From NCBI GenBank assembly GCA_014379625.1, contig JACMLJ010000052.1:1-64000 (forward strand): a stretch of 64,000 nt of DNA. Direction: 5' to 3'. Positions 27,665 through 37,049 of the stretch are shown here, piece by piece (the first letter of the stretch is position 1; every line of letters begins with the position of its first letter). Origin of the DNA: Ferruginibacter sp. Its GTDB lineage: Bacteria; Bacteroidota; Bacteroidia; Chitinophagales; Chitinophagaceae. Made by a program: the position numbers and the translations under genes. The notes beneath the pieces were generated by a model. That model did not search any database, was not told the DNA's origin, and saw only the letters and a list, made by a program, of their open reading frames with translations.

Positions 27665-28867
27665 TTACAGGGGAAAGCTTATTTTGCCCATACTAACAAA
27701 GGGGGTATCGCTGCTACCGTTTCCTACTTTACTCTTTCCGCCTGCTACGGTTTCATTTGCCAACACGGCAAACAGGATGGCTTCCTTTGCATCCGGGTTT
27801 ATCCCTAAACTTTGAGTGGTTTTAAACGTATACCCTGGTAATTGTTCCTGTAAATTTTTAATCAACAGGGGATTATGCATTCCGCCACCGCTGGTATAGA
27901 TTACCACTTCTTCTAATTGAGCTGAACATTTTTTGATCGCATCAGCAATGGTATCAGCCGAAAACCGGTTTAATGTAGCCATCATATCCTCATGGGGCAG
28001 GGAAACAATCCCTGCTGCAGTTAATCCTTTTTCAAGATAAGAAAGATTAAATAATTCCGGCCCGGTAGTTTTTGGGAAACCCTTTTGAAAAAAAATATCT
28101 GCTTTCAAATTATCCAGCAACGCTTCATGTATATTACCGGTTACCGCAACAGCAGCCTCGTCATCAAAATATCTGCCACTGAAGTTTTGCTGCATATAGG
28201 CATCCATCAGTGTATTACCGGGACCTGTATCAGTACTAAAAACCCTGCTTCCTTCAGGGTCGGCAGGAAGAAAAGTGAAATTGGCAATACCACCAATATT
28301 CAGCATAATGCGGTGCTCATTTTTTTTGCTAAAAATCAAATAATCGCCGTACACTGCTAACGGGGCGCCTTCACCTCCGGCGGCAATATGTTTTTGCCTG
28401 AAATCGCTGATGGTGATGATGCCTGTTTTTACCGCTAAATGATCGCCATCTCCAATTTGCAAAGTTGCATTTGAAAATTTATCAAGGCCATGCAAAGATT
28501 TTGGTGCATGGTAAATGGTTTGGCCATGACTCGCAATCAAATCGACAGTAGCAGGATCAACCTGCCATTTTTTTAAACAGTCATTTACGATGGCCGCATG
28601 TTGTTCGGCTATCCATCCATTGAGCAGGCAAAGTTTCTGCAGGTCAATGGTACGTTTTGAAAATACCGATTTTATTTCCTGCCGGTAATCATCCGCATAA
28701 GCAACTGTTTCAAATTTAATAATTTCAACTGCCGTGCTGGTTCCCGAACCCATGCAACTGCAAAGGGCAATATCAAGGCCGTCTACAGAAGTCCCACTCA
28801 TTAACCCGATAATTAATCTCACGGGGTTAAGCCCCATTTCAAAAAGCCGGTCAATATTCGCATTCAT
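27665..28867 (-). CDS. anmK: Anhydro-N-acetylmuramic acid kinase
   Basis: A 400-residue kinase of the ASKHA fold that opens 1,6-anhydroMurNAc and phosphorylates it to MurNAc-6-phosphate, the substrate of MurQ. The N-terminal ATP-binding motif IGLMSGTSVDGLDIALC is diagnostic. LASHGQTIYH, LNIGGIANFTFLP, FDTGPGN-like STDTGPGNTLMDAYM and ILFAVLANETVAGG also fit. The gene starts the anmK-murQ unit and is divergent from the DeoR-type regulator gene. A 19-bp repeated site lies 1 bp upstream of its start codon, so regulation by that repressor is likely. Confidence 0.95.
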   Translation of the reverse strand: MNANIDRLFEMGLNPVRLIIGLMSGTSVDGLDIALCSCMGSGTSTAVEIIKFETVAYADDYRQEIKSVFSKRTIDLQKLCLLNGWIAEQHAAIVNDCLKKWQVDPATVDLIASHGQTIYHAPKSLHGLDKFSNATLQIGDGDHLAVKTGIITISDFRQKHIAAGGEGAPLAVYGDYLIFSKKNEHRIMLNIGGIANFTFLPADPEGSRVFSTDTGPGNTLMDAYMQQNFSGRYFDDEAAVAVTGNIHEALLDNLKADIFFQKGFPKTTGPELFNLSYLEKGLTAAGIVSLPHEDMMATLNRFSADTIADAIKKCSAQLEEVVIYTSGGGMHNPLLIKNLQEQLPGYTFKTTQSLGINPDAKEAILFAVLANETVAGGKSKVGNGSSDTPFVSMGKISFPL

Positions 28868-28868
28868 A

Positions 28869-28887
28869 TTTGCGGATTTATGCGGTA
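28869..28887. promoter_or_regulatory. Candidate DeoR operator, copy 1 (next to anmK)
   Basis: TTTGCGGATTTATGCGGTA, matching the copy at 28942 at 17 of 19 positions. It abuts the anmK start codon in the 110-bp divergent intergenic region. DeoR-family repressors often bind repeated sites around their own promoters. Binding is inferred. Confidence 0.6.
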
Positions 28888-28941
28888 AATCTCAATAATT
28901 CATCACAAATATGCAGAAAATATTTATAGGATTTAAATGTT

Positions 28942-28960
28942 TTTGCGTATTTATGCAGTA
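28942..28960. promoter_or_regulatory. Candidate DeoR operator, copy 2 (next to deoR-type gene)
   Basis: TTTGCGTATTTATGCAGTA, a direct repeat of the site at 28869. The starts are 73 bp apart, close to seven helical turns, so both sites face the same side of the DNA. The core TGCGTATTTATGCA is partly palindromic. Confidence 0.6.
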
Positions 28961-28977
28961 TTAAAACTAATGCTGGT

Positions 28978-29724
28978 ATGCTTAAAAGAGAAAGACATGC
29001 ATATATTATGCATGAAATAGACATCCATAATAAAGTGTTGTCTTCTGATTTATCCATACAGCTCACCGTGTCTGAAGATACCATCCGGAGAGATTTGCAG
29101 GAATTGGATGAAAAAGGTAATCTTACAAAAGTGCATGGCGGCGCGCTCTCGAAATCATTTCATTTTACGCTCCGCAATAACATTGTTTACTCACAGCCCG
29201 AGAAAAGGATAATCGCTCAAAAAGCCAGGGAACTGATACAGGATGGTATGTTGGTTTTGCTATCAGGGGGTACTACCATTATTGAACTGATCAAATCTTT
29301 GCCACCCGAATTAAACGCTACTTTTATCACGGTAAGTATTCCCACGGCGCTTGAGTTGCTGGACCACCCCAATATTGAAGTAATTTTTATCGGCAATAAA
29401 TTATTAAAGAACGCTCAGATGTCAGTGGGGGCAGAAGTGGTACTTCGACTGGCTGAAATACAATGCGACCTTTGTTTTTTGGGAACCAACAGCATTGATG
29501 TAGATCATGGGATTACCGACCTTGAACTGGAAGTGATAGAAGTAAAAAAGGCGATGATCAGGAGCGCAAAAAAAACTGTTTCCCTATCTATTTCAAAAAA
29601 ATTAAACACTGTTCAGCGAATGGTAGTTTGTAAAATTGAGGAAGTGGATATACTTATCACAGAACTGGATCCGGGTGATGAATTGCTGAAAACATTTAAA
29701 AAAGCAGGAATAGAAATTTTATAA
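28978..29724 (+). CDS. DeoR-family transcriptional regulator
   Basis: A 248-residue repressor. The N-terminal winged helix-turn-helix is the DeoR type (LKRERHAYIMHEIDIHNKVL, then SEDTIRRDLQELDEKGNLTKVHGGAL). The C-terminal domain is the sugar-phosphate sensor of the ISOCOT fold, with LLSGGTTIIELIKSLP, the GAEVVLRLAEIQCDLCFLGTN segment and DHGITDLELEVIEVKKAMI. The ligand is probably a phosphorylated sugar. Divergent from anmK-murQ and 38 bp ahead of a SusC gene, it may control both recycling and uptake, with a MurNAc- or GlcNAc-phosphate as inducer; that ligand is inferred. Confidence 0.9.
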   Translation: MLKRERHAYIMHEIDIHNKVLSSDLSIQLTVSEDTIRRDLQELDEKGNLTKVHGGALSKSFHFTLRNNIVYSQPEKRIIAQKARELIQDGMLVLLSGGTTIIELIKSLPPELNATFITVSIPTALELLDHPNIEVIFIGNKLLKNAQMSVGAEVVLRLAEIQCDLCFLGTNSIDVDHGITDLELEVIEVKKAMIRSAKKTVSLSISKKLNTVQRMVVCKIEEVDILITELDPGDELLKTFKKAGIEIL

Positions 29725-29762
29725 TAATTGTATCTTTTTTCAAAAATCAAAATAACTACAAT

Positions 29763-32700
29763 ATGCGAAACAACATCCAAAAACGGGTAAGCAGGTTTAA
29801 ATGGACTGGTCTTTTTTTATCAATGATTTTTTTAACTGTGTCATCCATGGCTCAAATAAAAATTTCGGGCAAAGTAGCCAATGAAAAAGGGGATGGAATT
29901 AGTGCGGCTACTGTTACTATAAAAAACAGTAACAGTGGTACCACGGGTAATGATGAAGGGGCTTATCTTTTATCAACCGTTTTAAAAGCGGGAAAATACA
30001 CCCTTGTTTTTTCAGCGATAGGGTATAGAAGCATTGAAGAGTCGGTAAATATTACCGACGCCATAGATTACAGGGTAAATGTGCAGTTAAAAACGGATGC
30101 ATTGGGAATGGACGAAGTGGTTCTGATCGGGTCATCACTTACCTCAAAAAGGAAACAACTGGGCAATACCATCAATTCAGTTGGTGGCAAACAACTGCAA
30201 AATGCGGGCAGTGGAAATATTGGCGCGGCCCTGCAGGGTAAAGTGCCCGGCGCTCAAATTACACAAACCTCCGGCGACCCTGCCGGAAGTATATCTGTAA
30301 GAATGAGGGGTACCAGCACAATACAGGGTTCGTCTGAACCTTTGTATGTTATTGATGGCGTAATAGTGAGCAATGCTACCACCAATGTTACCAACCCCAA
30401 TGTAGATGCAGGGGCAAGATCTGAAATTGGTACCAACAGGATGGCGGATATCAATCCCAATGATATTGAAAAAATAGATGTTATTCCCGGTGCTTCTGCT
30501 TCGGCTATTTATGGCAGCCGGGCCAGTAACGGGGTTGTTTTAATTACCACTAAAAGGGGAAAGGCAGGGCAGATGAAAATTGACTTTAGTACCGGTATCA
30601 TCTTAAATTCGCTCCGGCAAAGGGTGTACATTTCAAAGTATGGGAAACAGTTTGGTTCCGCTGCTTTAAGACTTGGAAATATTAGCAATGGTCCCGGCGC
30701 CACCCTGTCTTACACAAGACCCGATGGAGCCCTAAGAACATTATCTACAGATATTGTGGATGTCACCAGGTATGATTACCAGGATAACATTTTTCAAAAA
30801 GGTTTAGGCACCGATAACTTTTTATCCATTGGCGGCGGTACCGAAAAAACAAAATATTATTTTTCGGGAGGATATTTTAAAAATGAAGGGATCATTAAAA
30901 ATACCGACTTTAGAAGGTACAATTTAAAGACCAGGGTTGAGCACAATTTTAATAAATACATTACTCTATTAGCGGGTATTGCATACACCAATAGTTTTGC
31001 AAATGAAAAACCAAATGGCAATGTATTCTGGAGCCCGATCAACTCCGTGAATATCACCAATAATATTTTTAATATCAATCAAAAAGATGCCGCCGGTAAT
31101 AACGTTGCGGTGGAAGCAACCAGGGTTAACCCGCTAAGTGTAATTGAGGATATGAAGCTGACCCAGGCGGTCAACCGCACCATCAGCGATTTGCAATTAA
31201 AAATAAAGCCGGTGGCGGGCTTAAACATTGATTATATACTTGGCCTGGATAATTTTAGCCAGGAAGGTCGTAATTATATCAAGCGGCCGGCTTACGCCGC
31301 GGGATTTGAGGGTACTGGATACGTGGCCAACGTTTTAATAAATACTGCACTTATAAACAACGATATAAATATTTCCTATCAAACAAATTTTAAAAAAATA
31401 TCCTCTTTAACCAGCGCCGGCTTCAGTCACCAGTATCAAAAAATTACCGGTGTAGCGGCAGATGGACGGGATCTTTTAAATGGCATCACCACCATTAATG
31501 CTGCCACTGCCTCCACAATTAACACCCGTTATACCGATGACGTGAGACAGGTTTTTGGCGGGTATGTGCAACAGACATTTGGATTTGACAATATCATTTT
31601 TGTAACAGCCGCAGGCCGTATTGATGGAAGTACCACATTCCCAAAAGATACCCGGACTTATTTTTATCCCAAAGTAAGCGGCTCATTTAATTTCAGCGAT
31701 GCTAAATTCTGGGCTGCTTCTTCAGTAAGTAAGTGGGTGAACTCGGGGCGTATCAGGGCTTCCTGGGGCCAGGCGGGCAACCTAACCGGCATTTCGAGCT
31801 ATGGCAGGTTTGACAGTTATTTGGCAAGTAATATAAATGGTATCGCTACGTATAATGCAGATCCCAGTCTCGGTAATGCCTTGGTAGAACCAGAAAGGGC
31901 AAGTGAACTGGAAGTGGGAACGGATCTGTCTTTTTTCAATAATAAGCTGGGGCTTGTATTTACCGTTTACAGCAAAAAGATCATTGAAAATTCCCTGTTG
32001 GTTCAAAGAAACCTGGCACCCTCGTCAGGGGGAACCAGCCGTTTTGAGAATGTAGGCAACCTTACCAATAAAGGCTGGGAACTTGGTTTAACAGTGAATC
32101 CCGTTGACAAAAATAATTTTAAATGGAATATCTATGGCTCCGTGAACAGGAATAAAAACTTAGTTACCGCCTCCAGCCAGGTTACCCCCATTTTTTTAAA
32201 CAACGCTTTGGGCGCTAATTCATTTACAGTAATAGCGGGCCAGCCCGTAGGTGCATTTTTCGGCAATTATTTTAGGCGGGATGCCAGCAATAATATCGCA
32301 TTGGATGCCGCCGGCCGGCCCATAGCAGAAACCACCACAGGCATTACATTGGCTACAAAAGTAATTGGAAGCCCCAACCCGGATTGGATTCTAAGCCTGA
32401 ATAATAGTTTTGATTATAAGAAACTAAATTTTAGCTTTTTATTTGATGGCGCCCTGGGCCAGGATGTATTCAATGCCGATAGAAGAACAAGACAGGGGGT
32501 AGGTTTTGGGGATTACGCGGAAAGGGAAGTAAAGGGGGAAATACCCAGGGGATATATTTTTAGTATTTACAATACAGAAGAGTGGAGATTAGAAAGCGGT
32601 TCCTACATTAAGCTGAGGGAAGTTTCCTTATCGTACACATTACCGGCTTTTTCTAAGCTGATTAAATCTGCGGCTGTATCATTGGTAGGCAGGAATTTAA

Positions 32701-32834
32701 TAAGTTTTGATAGCTACGATGGATACGACCCTGAAACCAATGCCGGGGGCAATAGCTCCGCTTTGAGGGGAATAGATTTTGGCAATGTGCCCATCCCACG
32801 TACTTTTCAATTAACTTTTAGAGCATCCTTTTAA
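29763..32834 (+). CDS. SusC/RagA-family TonB-dependent outer-membrane receptor
   Basis: A 1023-residue SusC-like transporter. Signal peptide about 1-31 (ending SSMAQ), carboxypeptidase-regulatory-like domain about 33-118 (KISGKVANEKGDGISAATVT), plug about 130-250 (VRMRGTSTIQGSSEPLYVIDG, SASAIYGSRASNGVVLITTK), then a 22-strand-type barrel ending in a terminal Phe (TFRASF). It imports oligomers captured by its SusD partner, whose gene begins 19 bp downstream. Only 38 bp separate it from the DeoR gene, so the three are probably one operon. With anmK and murQ divergent, peptidoglycan-derived or amino-sugar oligomers are a reasonable guess for the substrate. Confidence 0.92.
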   Translation: MRNNIQKRVSRFKWTGLFLSMIFLTVSSMAQIKISGKVANEKGDGISAATVTIKNSNSGTTGNDEGAYLLSTVLKAGKYTLVFSAIGYRSIEESVNITDAIDYRVNVQLKTDALGMDEVVLIGSSLTSKRKQLGNTINSVGGKQLQNAGSGNIGAALQGKVPGAQITQTSGDPAGSISVRMRGTSTIQGSSEPLYVIDGVIVSNATTNVTNPNVDAGARSEIGTNRMADINPNDIEKIDVIPGASASAIYGSRASNGVVLITTKRGKAGQMKIDFSTGIILNSLRQRVYISKYGKQFGSAALRLGNISNGPGATLSYTRPDGALRTLSTDIVDVTRYDYQDNIFQKGLGTDNFLSIGGGTEKTKYYFSGGYFKNEGIIKNTDFRRYNLKTRVEHNFNKYITLLAGIAYTNSFANEKPNGNVFWSPINSVNITNNIFNINQKDAAGNNVAVEATRVNPLSVIEDMKLTQAVNRTISDLQLKIKPVAGLNIDYILGLDNFSQEGRNYIKRPAYAAGFEGTGYVANVLINTALINNDINISYQTNFKKISSLTSAGFSHQYQKITGVAADGRDLLNGITTINAATASTINTRYTDDVRQVFGGYVQQTFGFDNIIFVTAAGRIDGSTTFPKDTRTYFYPKVSGSFNFSDAKFWAASSVSKWVNSGRIRASWGQAGNLTGISSYGRFDSYLASNINGIATYNADPSLGNALVEPERASELEVGTDLSFFNNKLGLVFTVYSKKIIENSLLVQRNLAPSSGGTSRFENVGNLTNKGWELGLTVNPVDKNNFKWNIYGSVNRNKNLVTASSQVTPIFLNNALGANSFTVIAGQPVGAFFGNYFRRDASNNIALDAAGRPIAETTTGITLATKVIGSPNPDWILSLNNSFDYKKLNFSFLFDGALGQDVFNADRRTRQGVGFGDYAEREVKGEIPRGYIFSIYNTEEWRLESGSYIKLREVSLSYTLPAFSKLIKSAAVSLVGRNLISFDSYDGYDPETNAGGNSSALRGIDFGNVPIPRTFQLTFRASF

Positions 32835-32853
32835 TAATAAAAAAGAAAATTTT

Positions 32854-34170
32854 ATGAAATATCTATTAATAATTTTATTGATTTCCTGTGTTGTTTGTAT
32901 CACTTCCTGCGATAAAGAATATATAAATCCAAGTACAGCTTCACCTGAAAGTGTTACTACCAGTTCAGATGCACTGATGATTTTATGCGCAGGGTTACAG
33001 CGAAGATTTACCATCGGCCGCCAAAGCCCATTGTATAATACCGTAACAGGTGGTGCATTCGGTGTTTTTGGAGCAAAAACAATTGTAGTCTCAAATGTTG
33101 CGGAGTTTGAATTGGAAGTGGGTAAAGGTTCTGTTAGCCCGGCCAATGGTATAGTGTCTCAATTATGGTCGCAGGCTATGCTTGGCAGAACCGAGGCTGA
33201 AACTGTTTTAAATAATTTGAACCAGGCGGTTTTTCCCGGCGATAAAGTTGGACTGAAAGGTTATTCAAGTGTTTTTTATGCGTTGAATGTAGGTTCATTG
33301 GCGCAGTTTTTCGAAAAGATGCCCCTGGTAAAAGATACCAATGCAGTTTTCGCTACCAGGGTAGAGGCTTTACAAAAGGTGGTATCAATTTTAGAAAGCG
33401 CCGATGCGGACCTCGCAACTACTGCGCCCAGTACCAAATTTTTAAGCAAGGTACCTGCGGGTATTGATTTAAAAAATACTGTAAAAGCGCTGTTAGCCAG
33501 GTACTACAATATGCTTAGTATGGCTGCCGGTACTTATGATGCAGCAAGTGGTAATAAGGCGGTAAGTTTTGCCCAGGCAGCAAGCACAAGCATTAAGTCG
33601 GAATTCAGATTTTCTGTTGGTACACCTAATCCATTAGGAGATATCAACGTTTTGGGCATTGTATATGGTGTATCAGATTCCACTTTAGGATTGAAAAACG
33701 GGCTGGCGCCGGTACCAGCGGCTTCTGATCCCCGCATTGGTTTTTACATCAGCAAAGTAGGCGTTAATTATCCCTTTAAAGGATTTTCATCAGTACAGGC
33801 TACTTCATTCCCGGTTTACTTACCCGGCGAAATGAGTTTGATAATCGCTGAAAACTTTGCCAGGCAAAACCAGTTTCCCCAGAGTAAAACGACGCTGGAT
33901 GCAGTGCTAACCAAAACCACCGATATTTTTGGGGTAAATGCAGCCCAGCCTGCTTATACCGGTGCTTTAACACAGCCTGCTTTATTAAATGAAATTTACA
34001 AACAGCGCAGAATTGAGTTGTTTATGAGCGGGCAGGAATTAGAGGATAGCAGGAGGTTTAACCGTCCGGCCCCTAAAACCTCCACGGAAGAAAGAAACCG
34101 GACTTTTTATCCGTATCCATTGATTGAAAGAAATAATAATACCAGAACGCCGCTTGATCCGGATATTTAG
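32854..34170 (+). CDS. SusD/RagB-family outer-membrane lipoprotein
   Basis: A 438-residue SusD-like glycan-binding lipoprotein. Residues 1-19 are a lipoprotein signal (LLISCVVCITSC with the lipobox Cys). The C-terminal RagB/SusD region contains NEIYKQRRIELFMSGQELED followed by SRRFNRP, and TPR-like helices precede it. It is shorter than many SusD proteins (about 500-600 residues). It pairs with the SusC gene upstream and is followed 29 bp later by a good terminator, so it closes this operon. Confidence 0.88.
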   Translation: MKYLLIILLISCVVCITSCDKEYINPSTASPESVTTSSDALMILCAGLQRRFTIGRQSPLYNTVTGGAFGVFGAKTIVVSNVAEFELEVGKGSVSPANGIVSQLWSQAMLGRTEAETVLNNLNQAVFPGDKVGLKGYSSVFYALNVGSLAQFFEKMPLVKDTNAVFATRVEALQKVVSILESADADLATTAPSTKFLSKVPAGIDLKNTVKALLARYYNMLSMAAGTYDAASGNKAVSFAQAASTSIKSEFRFSVGTPNPLGDINVLGIVYGVSDSTLGLKNGLAPVPAASDPRIGFYISKVGVNYPFKGFSSVQATSFPVYLPGEMSLIIAENFARQNQFPQSKTTLDAVLTKTTDIFGVNAAQPAYTGALTQPALLNEIYKQRRIELFMSGQELEDSRRFNRPAPKTSTEERNRTFYPYPLIERNNNTRTPLDPDI

Positions 34171-34199
34171 CAGGGCGCTACTTTAAAGAAAATCCAGGG

Positions 34200-34232
34200 G
34201 GCTGTCTCAGTAGTGGGGCAGCCTCTATTTTT
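34200..34232 (+). terminator. Rho-independent terminator after susD
   Basis: GGCTGTCTC pairs with GGGGCAGCC (nine pairs including two G-U), with a short loop and TTTTT soon after. It ends the DeoR-SusC-SusD transcript. Confidence 0.75.
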
Positions 34233-34370
34233 CCAGGTATTGCCGGCAGTGCGTTCTTAAAAATATAATACTAATGGTTGCAGGGGTGGCAGCCTTTGTA
34301 AAAGAAAGTTTCCATTAAAAAAAACTTTGGCAACCTGTTACAATTTTGAAGGCATCTTAATGAATTATTT

Positions 34371-34591
34371 TTATTTCCACACAATCACCATCAGGCCAAT
34401 AAAAACCAGCCCTGCACCAATCAATAATTGGGGGTGAGCGGTTCTTTCAAAAAAAGAAAAGTAAGGAGGATGGTGAATACAATACTGCCCTTATCGATTG
34501 CCGTTACTGCTGAGGCTTTGCCTAACTGTAAAACATTATAATAAAACCATGAAAGGGCGGTTGCAAATGCAGGCAGGGATAAAAAATCAGG
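34371..34591 (-). pseudogene. Remnant of an EamA/DMT-family transporter
   Basis: The minus strand encodes the C-terminal part of an EamA permease in two frames. FATALSWFYYNVLQLGKASA, VTAIDKGSIVFTILLTFLFL and KEPLTP are followed, after one missing base in a run of five C near 34432, by QLLIGAGLVFIGLMVIVWK and a stop. The frame is closed by a stop codon just upstream and the N-terminal half is absent. About 73 residues of a roughly 140- or 290-residue family remain, so this is a truncated and frameshifted relic. The frameshift alone could be a sequencing error, but the missing N-terminus could not. Confidence 0.75.
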
Positions 34592-34698
34592 TTACTTTCA
34601 ATAAACCTTTAATGCCATTTTGCATTGCTTTTAAAACAATACAACGCAGCAGGTATTGAAGTACAGGATTTTCTCCTGTTCCAACACTTAAAATCGTG

Positions 34699-36798
34699 TT
34701 ATCCCCCATCAGGGTTGGGGGCGTAACCCTTTACCGTAAACCCAAAAACAGAGCCCTTGCCCAATTCACTTTCCACCACCAGTTTACCATTGTTTTTTTC
34801 TATAAACTCCTTGCAGATCATCAATCCTAAACCGGTCCCTTTTTCTTTTGAAGTGCCACGGCGGCTAATTGCCCCTTTGGCGTGAATAACCTGTTCAAGC
34901 TCTTCCTCTGAAAGACCAATACCCTCATCAGATATTTTTATGGTTACCGTTTCGCTATCCGGTATCATTTCAATTTTTACCGCACTGTTTTTATGACTGA
35001 ATTTAATAGCATTGCTCAACAGGTTACGCAAAATAAAGTCGAGCATGTCTTTATCGGCCAAAACAAAGATTTCACCATTGGGACAGTTTTGTATATTTAT
35101 TTTTTTAAGGTTTGCATAAGGTTGTAATAAGCGGATATTTTTATCAAGTGCGGGTTTCATCGAAATTATCTCCGGTGAAAATGTCAATAAATTCATCTGT
35201 GATTTTGACCATTGCAGCAGGTTGTACAACAACTGGTTCATATTATCGGCCGATTCCTGTGCTTCCTTCATTAACCGTTGTTTTTCTTCTCCGGATAATT
35301 TTTCCTGGTGGCCTGATAATAGTTTTAAATAAGATTGCATTGTTGCGAGAGGGTTGCGCAGGTCATGAGAAATGATGGAAAATAATTTATCTTTTACGTC
35401 ATTTAGCCGGGATAGTTTTTCTCTTGACTCCTCCAGGTTGATATTTTGCTTTTTCAGGTCTGCTGTTTGTTTGGCTACCTGCAGTTGTAATTCTTCTTTT
35501 TGTTTTTTGATCAGTTCTTTTTTTTCCCTTTCCTTCTCGAGTGTTATCCTTTCTCTCTCCAGTGTTTCTTTTACCAATTGAAATTTTGTCTCGTTATACC
35601 TGCTGGCCAAACCCAGTGCAAACACTACTACCTGCACCAATACGCCAATTTGTACTACATACCGGGTAAAGAAATTATCCTGTAGAAAATTCATTTCCCT
35701 TAATATAAAAGCGATGGCGCCAACAATTAAAATAAGATTGGCTGCGATAAAATAAAGTGCAGGCTTATACCTGTTTTGTAAATAAGAACTGAAGCCCGCC
35801 ACCAGCATGATCACCAATACCAGTGTGCCCAATACGCCCAACACTTCAATAAATGGTTTCAACAGGTCGATGCGGTAGATAAAAATAACGAAGCCCAGTA
35901 CCAGGTTAAATGAACAGGCGAATAATAGTATATTCATTACCTTATTAACAAGCGGTAACTGCTGGGGGGTATGCAGGTAAGTACGGGTAAAGAGCAGCCT
36001 CGCGATGGCTGTAAAGGGAACGATCAGGGTATAACACCAGGTATCCCACATAGGTTGCGCGGGCCATAAATACTCTATTCCAAACCCATAATAAAAAGTG
36101 AAATACATGCCAATGCTCAAAATACTGAGCACGTAATAGAAATAACTGGTATCCTTTACGGCAATGAAAATGATTAAATTATAAAGGGCCATCACCATGA
36201 TGACCCCCAAAAAGATGCCCTGCCACAACAATCTTTTGGCGCCTGTTTGGGTAAATGCAGCCAGTTCCTGCAAGTGAAGCGTGAAATTTTTAGGTATATA
36301 CAGGCTGTACACCGGTTGAAAATGAATGATCAAATCAGTGACGGAATTTTTGGGCAGCAAGAATTTCACCGCATCAATATTGGAGGTTACGGACCGGTCC
36401 CGCAATTTAAATAAACTCCCTGTTTGTAACTTTTGTTCCGGGCTATCAGGCCCGGTCACGAGCACAAAGGCCCTTCCTGTTTTGGGTAATTGCAATACGT
36501 ATTCTTTATCCCTGCCGGATTTATTGATCACCTTGAATGTTGAAAAGAAACTCCAGCCCGCCTCCACGGTTAAAAAATCTTTTACCGGAAAGGGATAAAA
36601 ATTTTTCTCCCTTATATTTTCCAGGCCGGTTGATCGGGTTTTGTCAACGTACCAGTAAACCATATCTTGTTTGATCTCCAGGAAATCCTGTTCTTGTGTA
36701 AGCGTAAATAGAGGCGGCGACTGTGCTCTGGCAGCAGTTGAAAACAGGCAATGGGCCAATAGAATAATTCCGGTAAAATAAACTGCATTAGATTTCAT
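34699..36798 (-). CDS. 7TMR-DISM sensor histidine kinase
   Basis: A 699-residue membrane kinase. Signal peptide about 1-26 (ending STAARAQ), an extracytoplasmic beta-rich 7TMR-DISMED2-like domain to about residue 180, seven hydrophobic helices (about 190-410), a coiled coil rich in Glu and Lys, a HisKA domain with the phospho-His in SIISHDLRNPLATM, and a HATPase_c domain (NLLSNAIKFSH, DEGIGLS, GTGLGLMICKEFI). The frame opens at 36930, but the first 44 residues are unlike a signal sequence, so the ATG at 36798 was chosen. The extracellular sensor of this class is thought to bind carbohydrates or other small ligands. The LytTR regulator gene is divergent and is the likely partner. Confidence 0.9.
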   Translation of the reverse strand: MKSNAVYFTGIILLAHCLFSTAARAQSPPLFTLTQEQDFLEIKQDMVYWYVDKTRSTGLENIREKNFYPFPVKDFLTVEAGWSFFSTFKVINKSGRDKEYVLQLPKTGRAFVLVTGPDSPEQKLQTGSLFKLRDRSVTSNIDAVKFLLPKNSVTDLIIHFQPVYSLYIPKNFTLHLQELAAFTQTGAKRLLWQGIFLGVIMVMALYNLIIFIAVKDTSYFYYVLSILSIGMYFTFYYGFGIEYLWPAQPMWDTWCYTLIVPFTAIARLLFTRTYLHTPQQLPLVNKVMNILLFACSFNLVLGFVIFIYRIDLLKPFIEVLGVLGTLVLVIMLVAGFSSYLQNRYKPALYFIAANLILIVGAIAFILREMNFLQDNFFTRYVVQIGVLVQVVVFALGLASRYNETKFQLVKETLERERITLEKEREKKELIKKQKEELQLQVAKQTADLKKQNINLEESREKLSRLNDVKDKLFSIISHDLRNPLATMQSYLKLLSGHQEKLSGEEKQRLMKEAQESADNMNQLLYNLLQWSKSQMNLLTFSPEIISMKPALDKNIRLLQPYANLKKINIQNCPNGEIFVLADKDMLDFILRNLLSNAIKFSHKNSAVKIEMIPDSETVTIKISDEGIGLSEEELEQVIHAKGAISRRGTSKEKGTGLGLMICKEFIEKNNGKLVVESELGKGSVFGFTVKGYAPNPDGG

Positions 36799-37049
36799 AT
36801 AGTTAAGCAGCAGTCTGCAAGTAAAATTTTTGTTAGTGGCATTGCAACCGGTGGGGATGCCAATGGCTTCTGTTTTAAACGGCCCGTGTACCCGCAGACA
36901 GCTTTTAACCCTATAATAAATCCGTAGCATACCATTAAATCCGCTGCCGGGCCATTCAGATAAAATGATATGTGTATTTCTTTTCAGCAGTTAAATATTG
37001 ATTCCTGTAAATTTATACATTAATAATAGTACGAATAATTATTTAGAAT

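Noticed and set aside
34663..34679. Hairpin ACAGGA/TCCTGT downstream of the kinase gene
   Set aside because: The stem is only 6 bp and no T run follows on the relevant strand, so it was not called a terminator.
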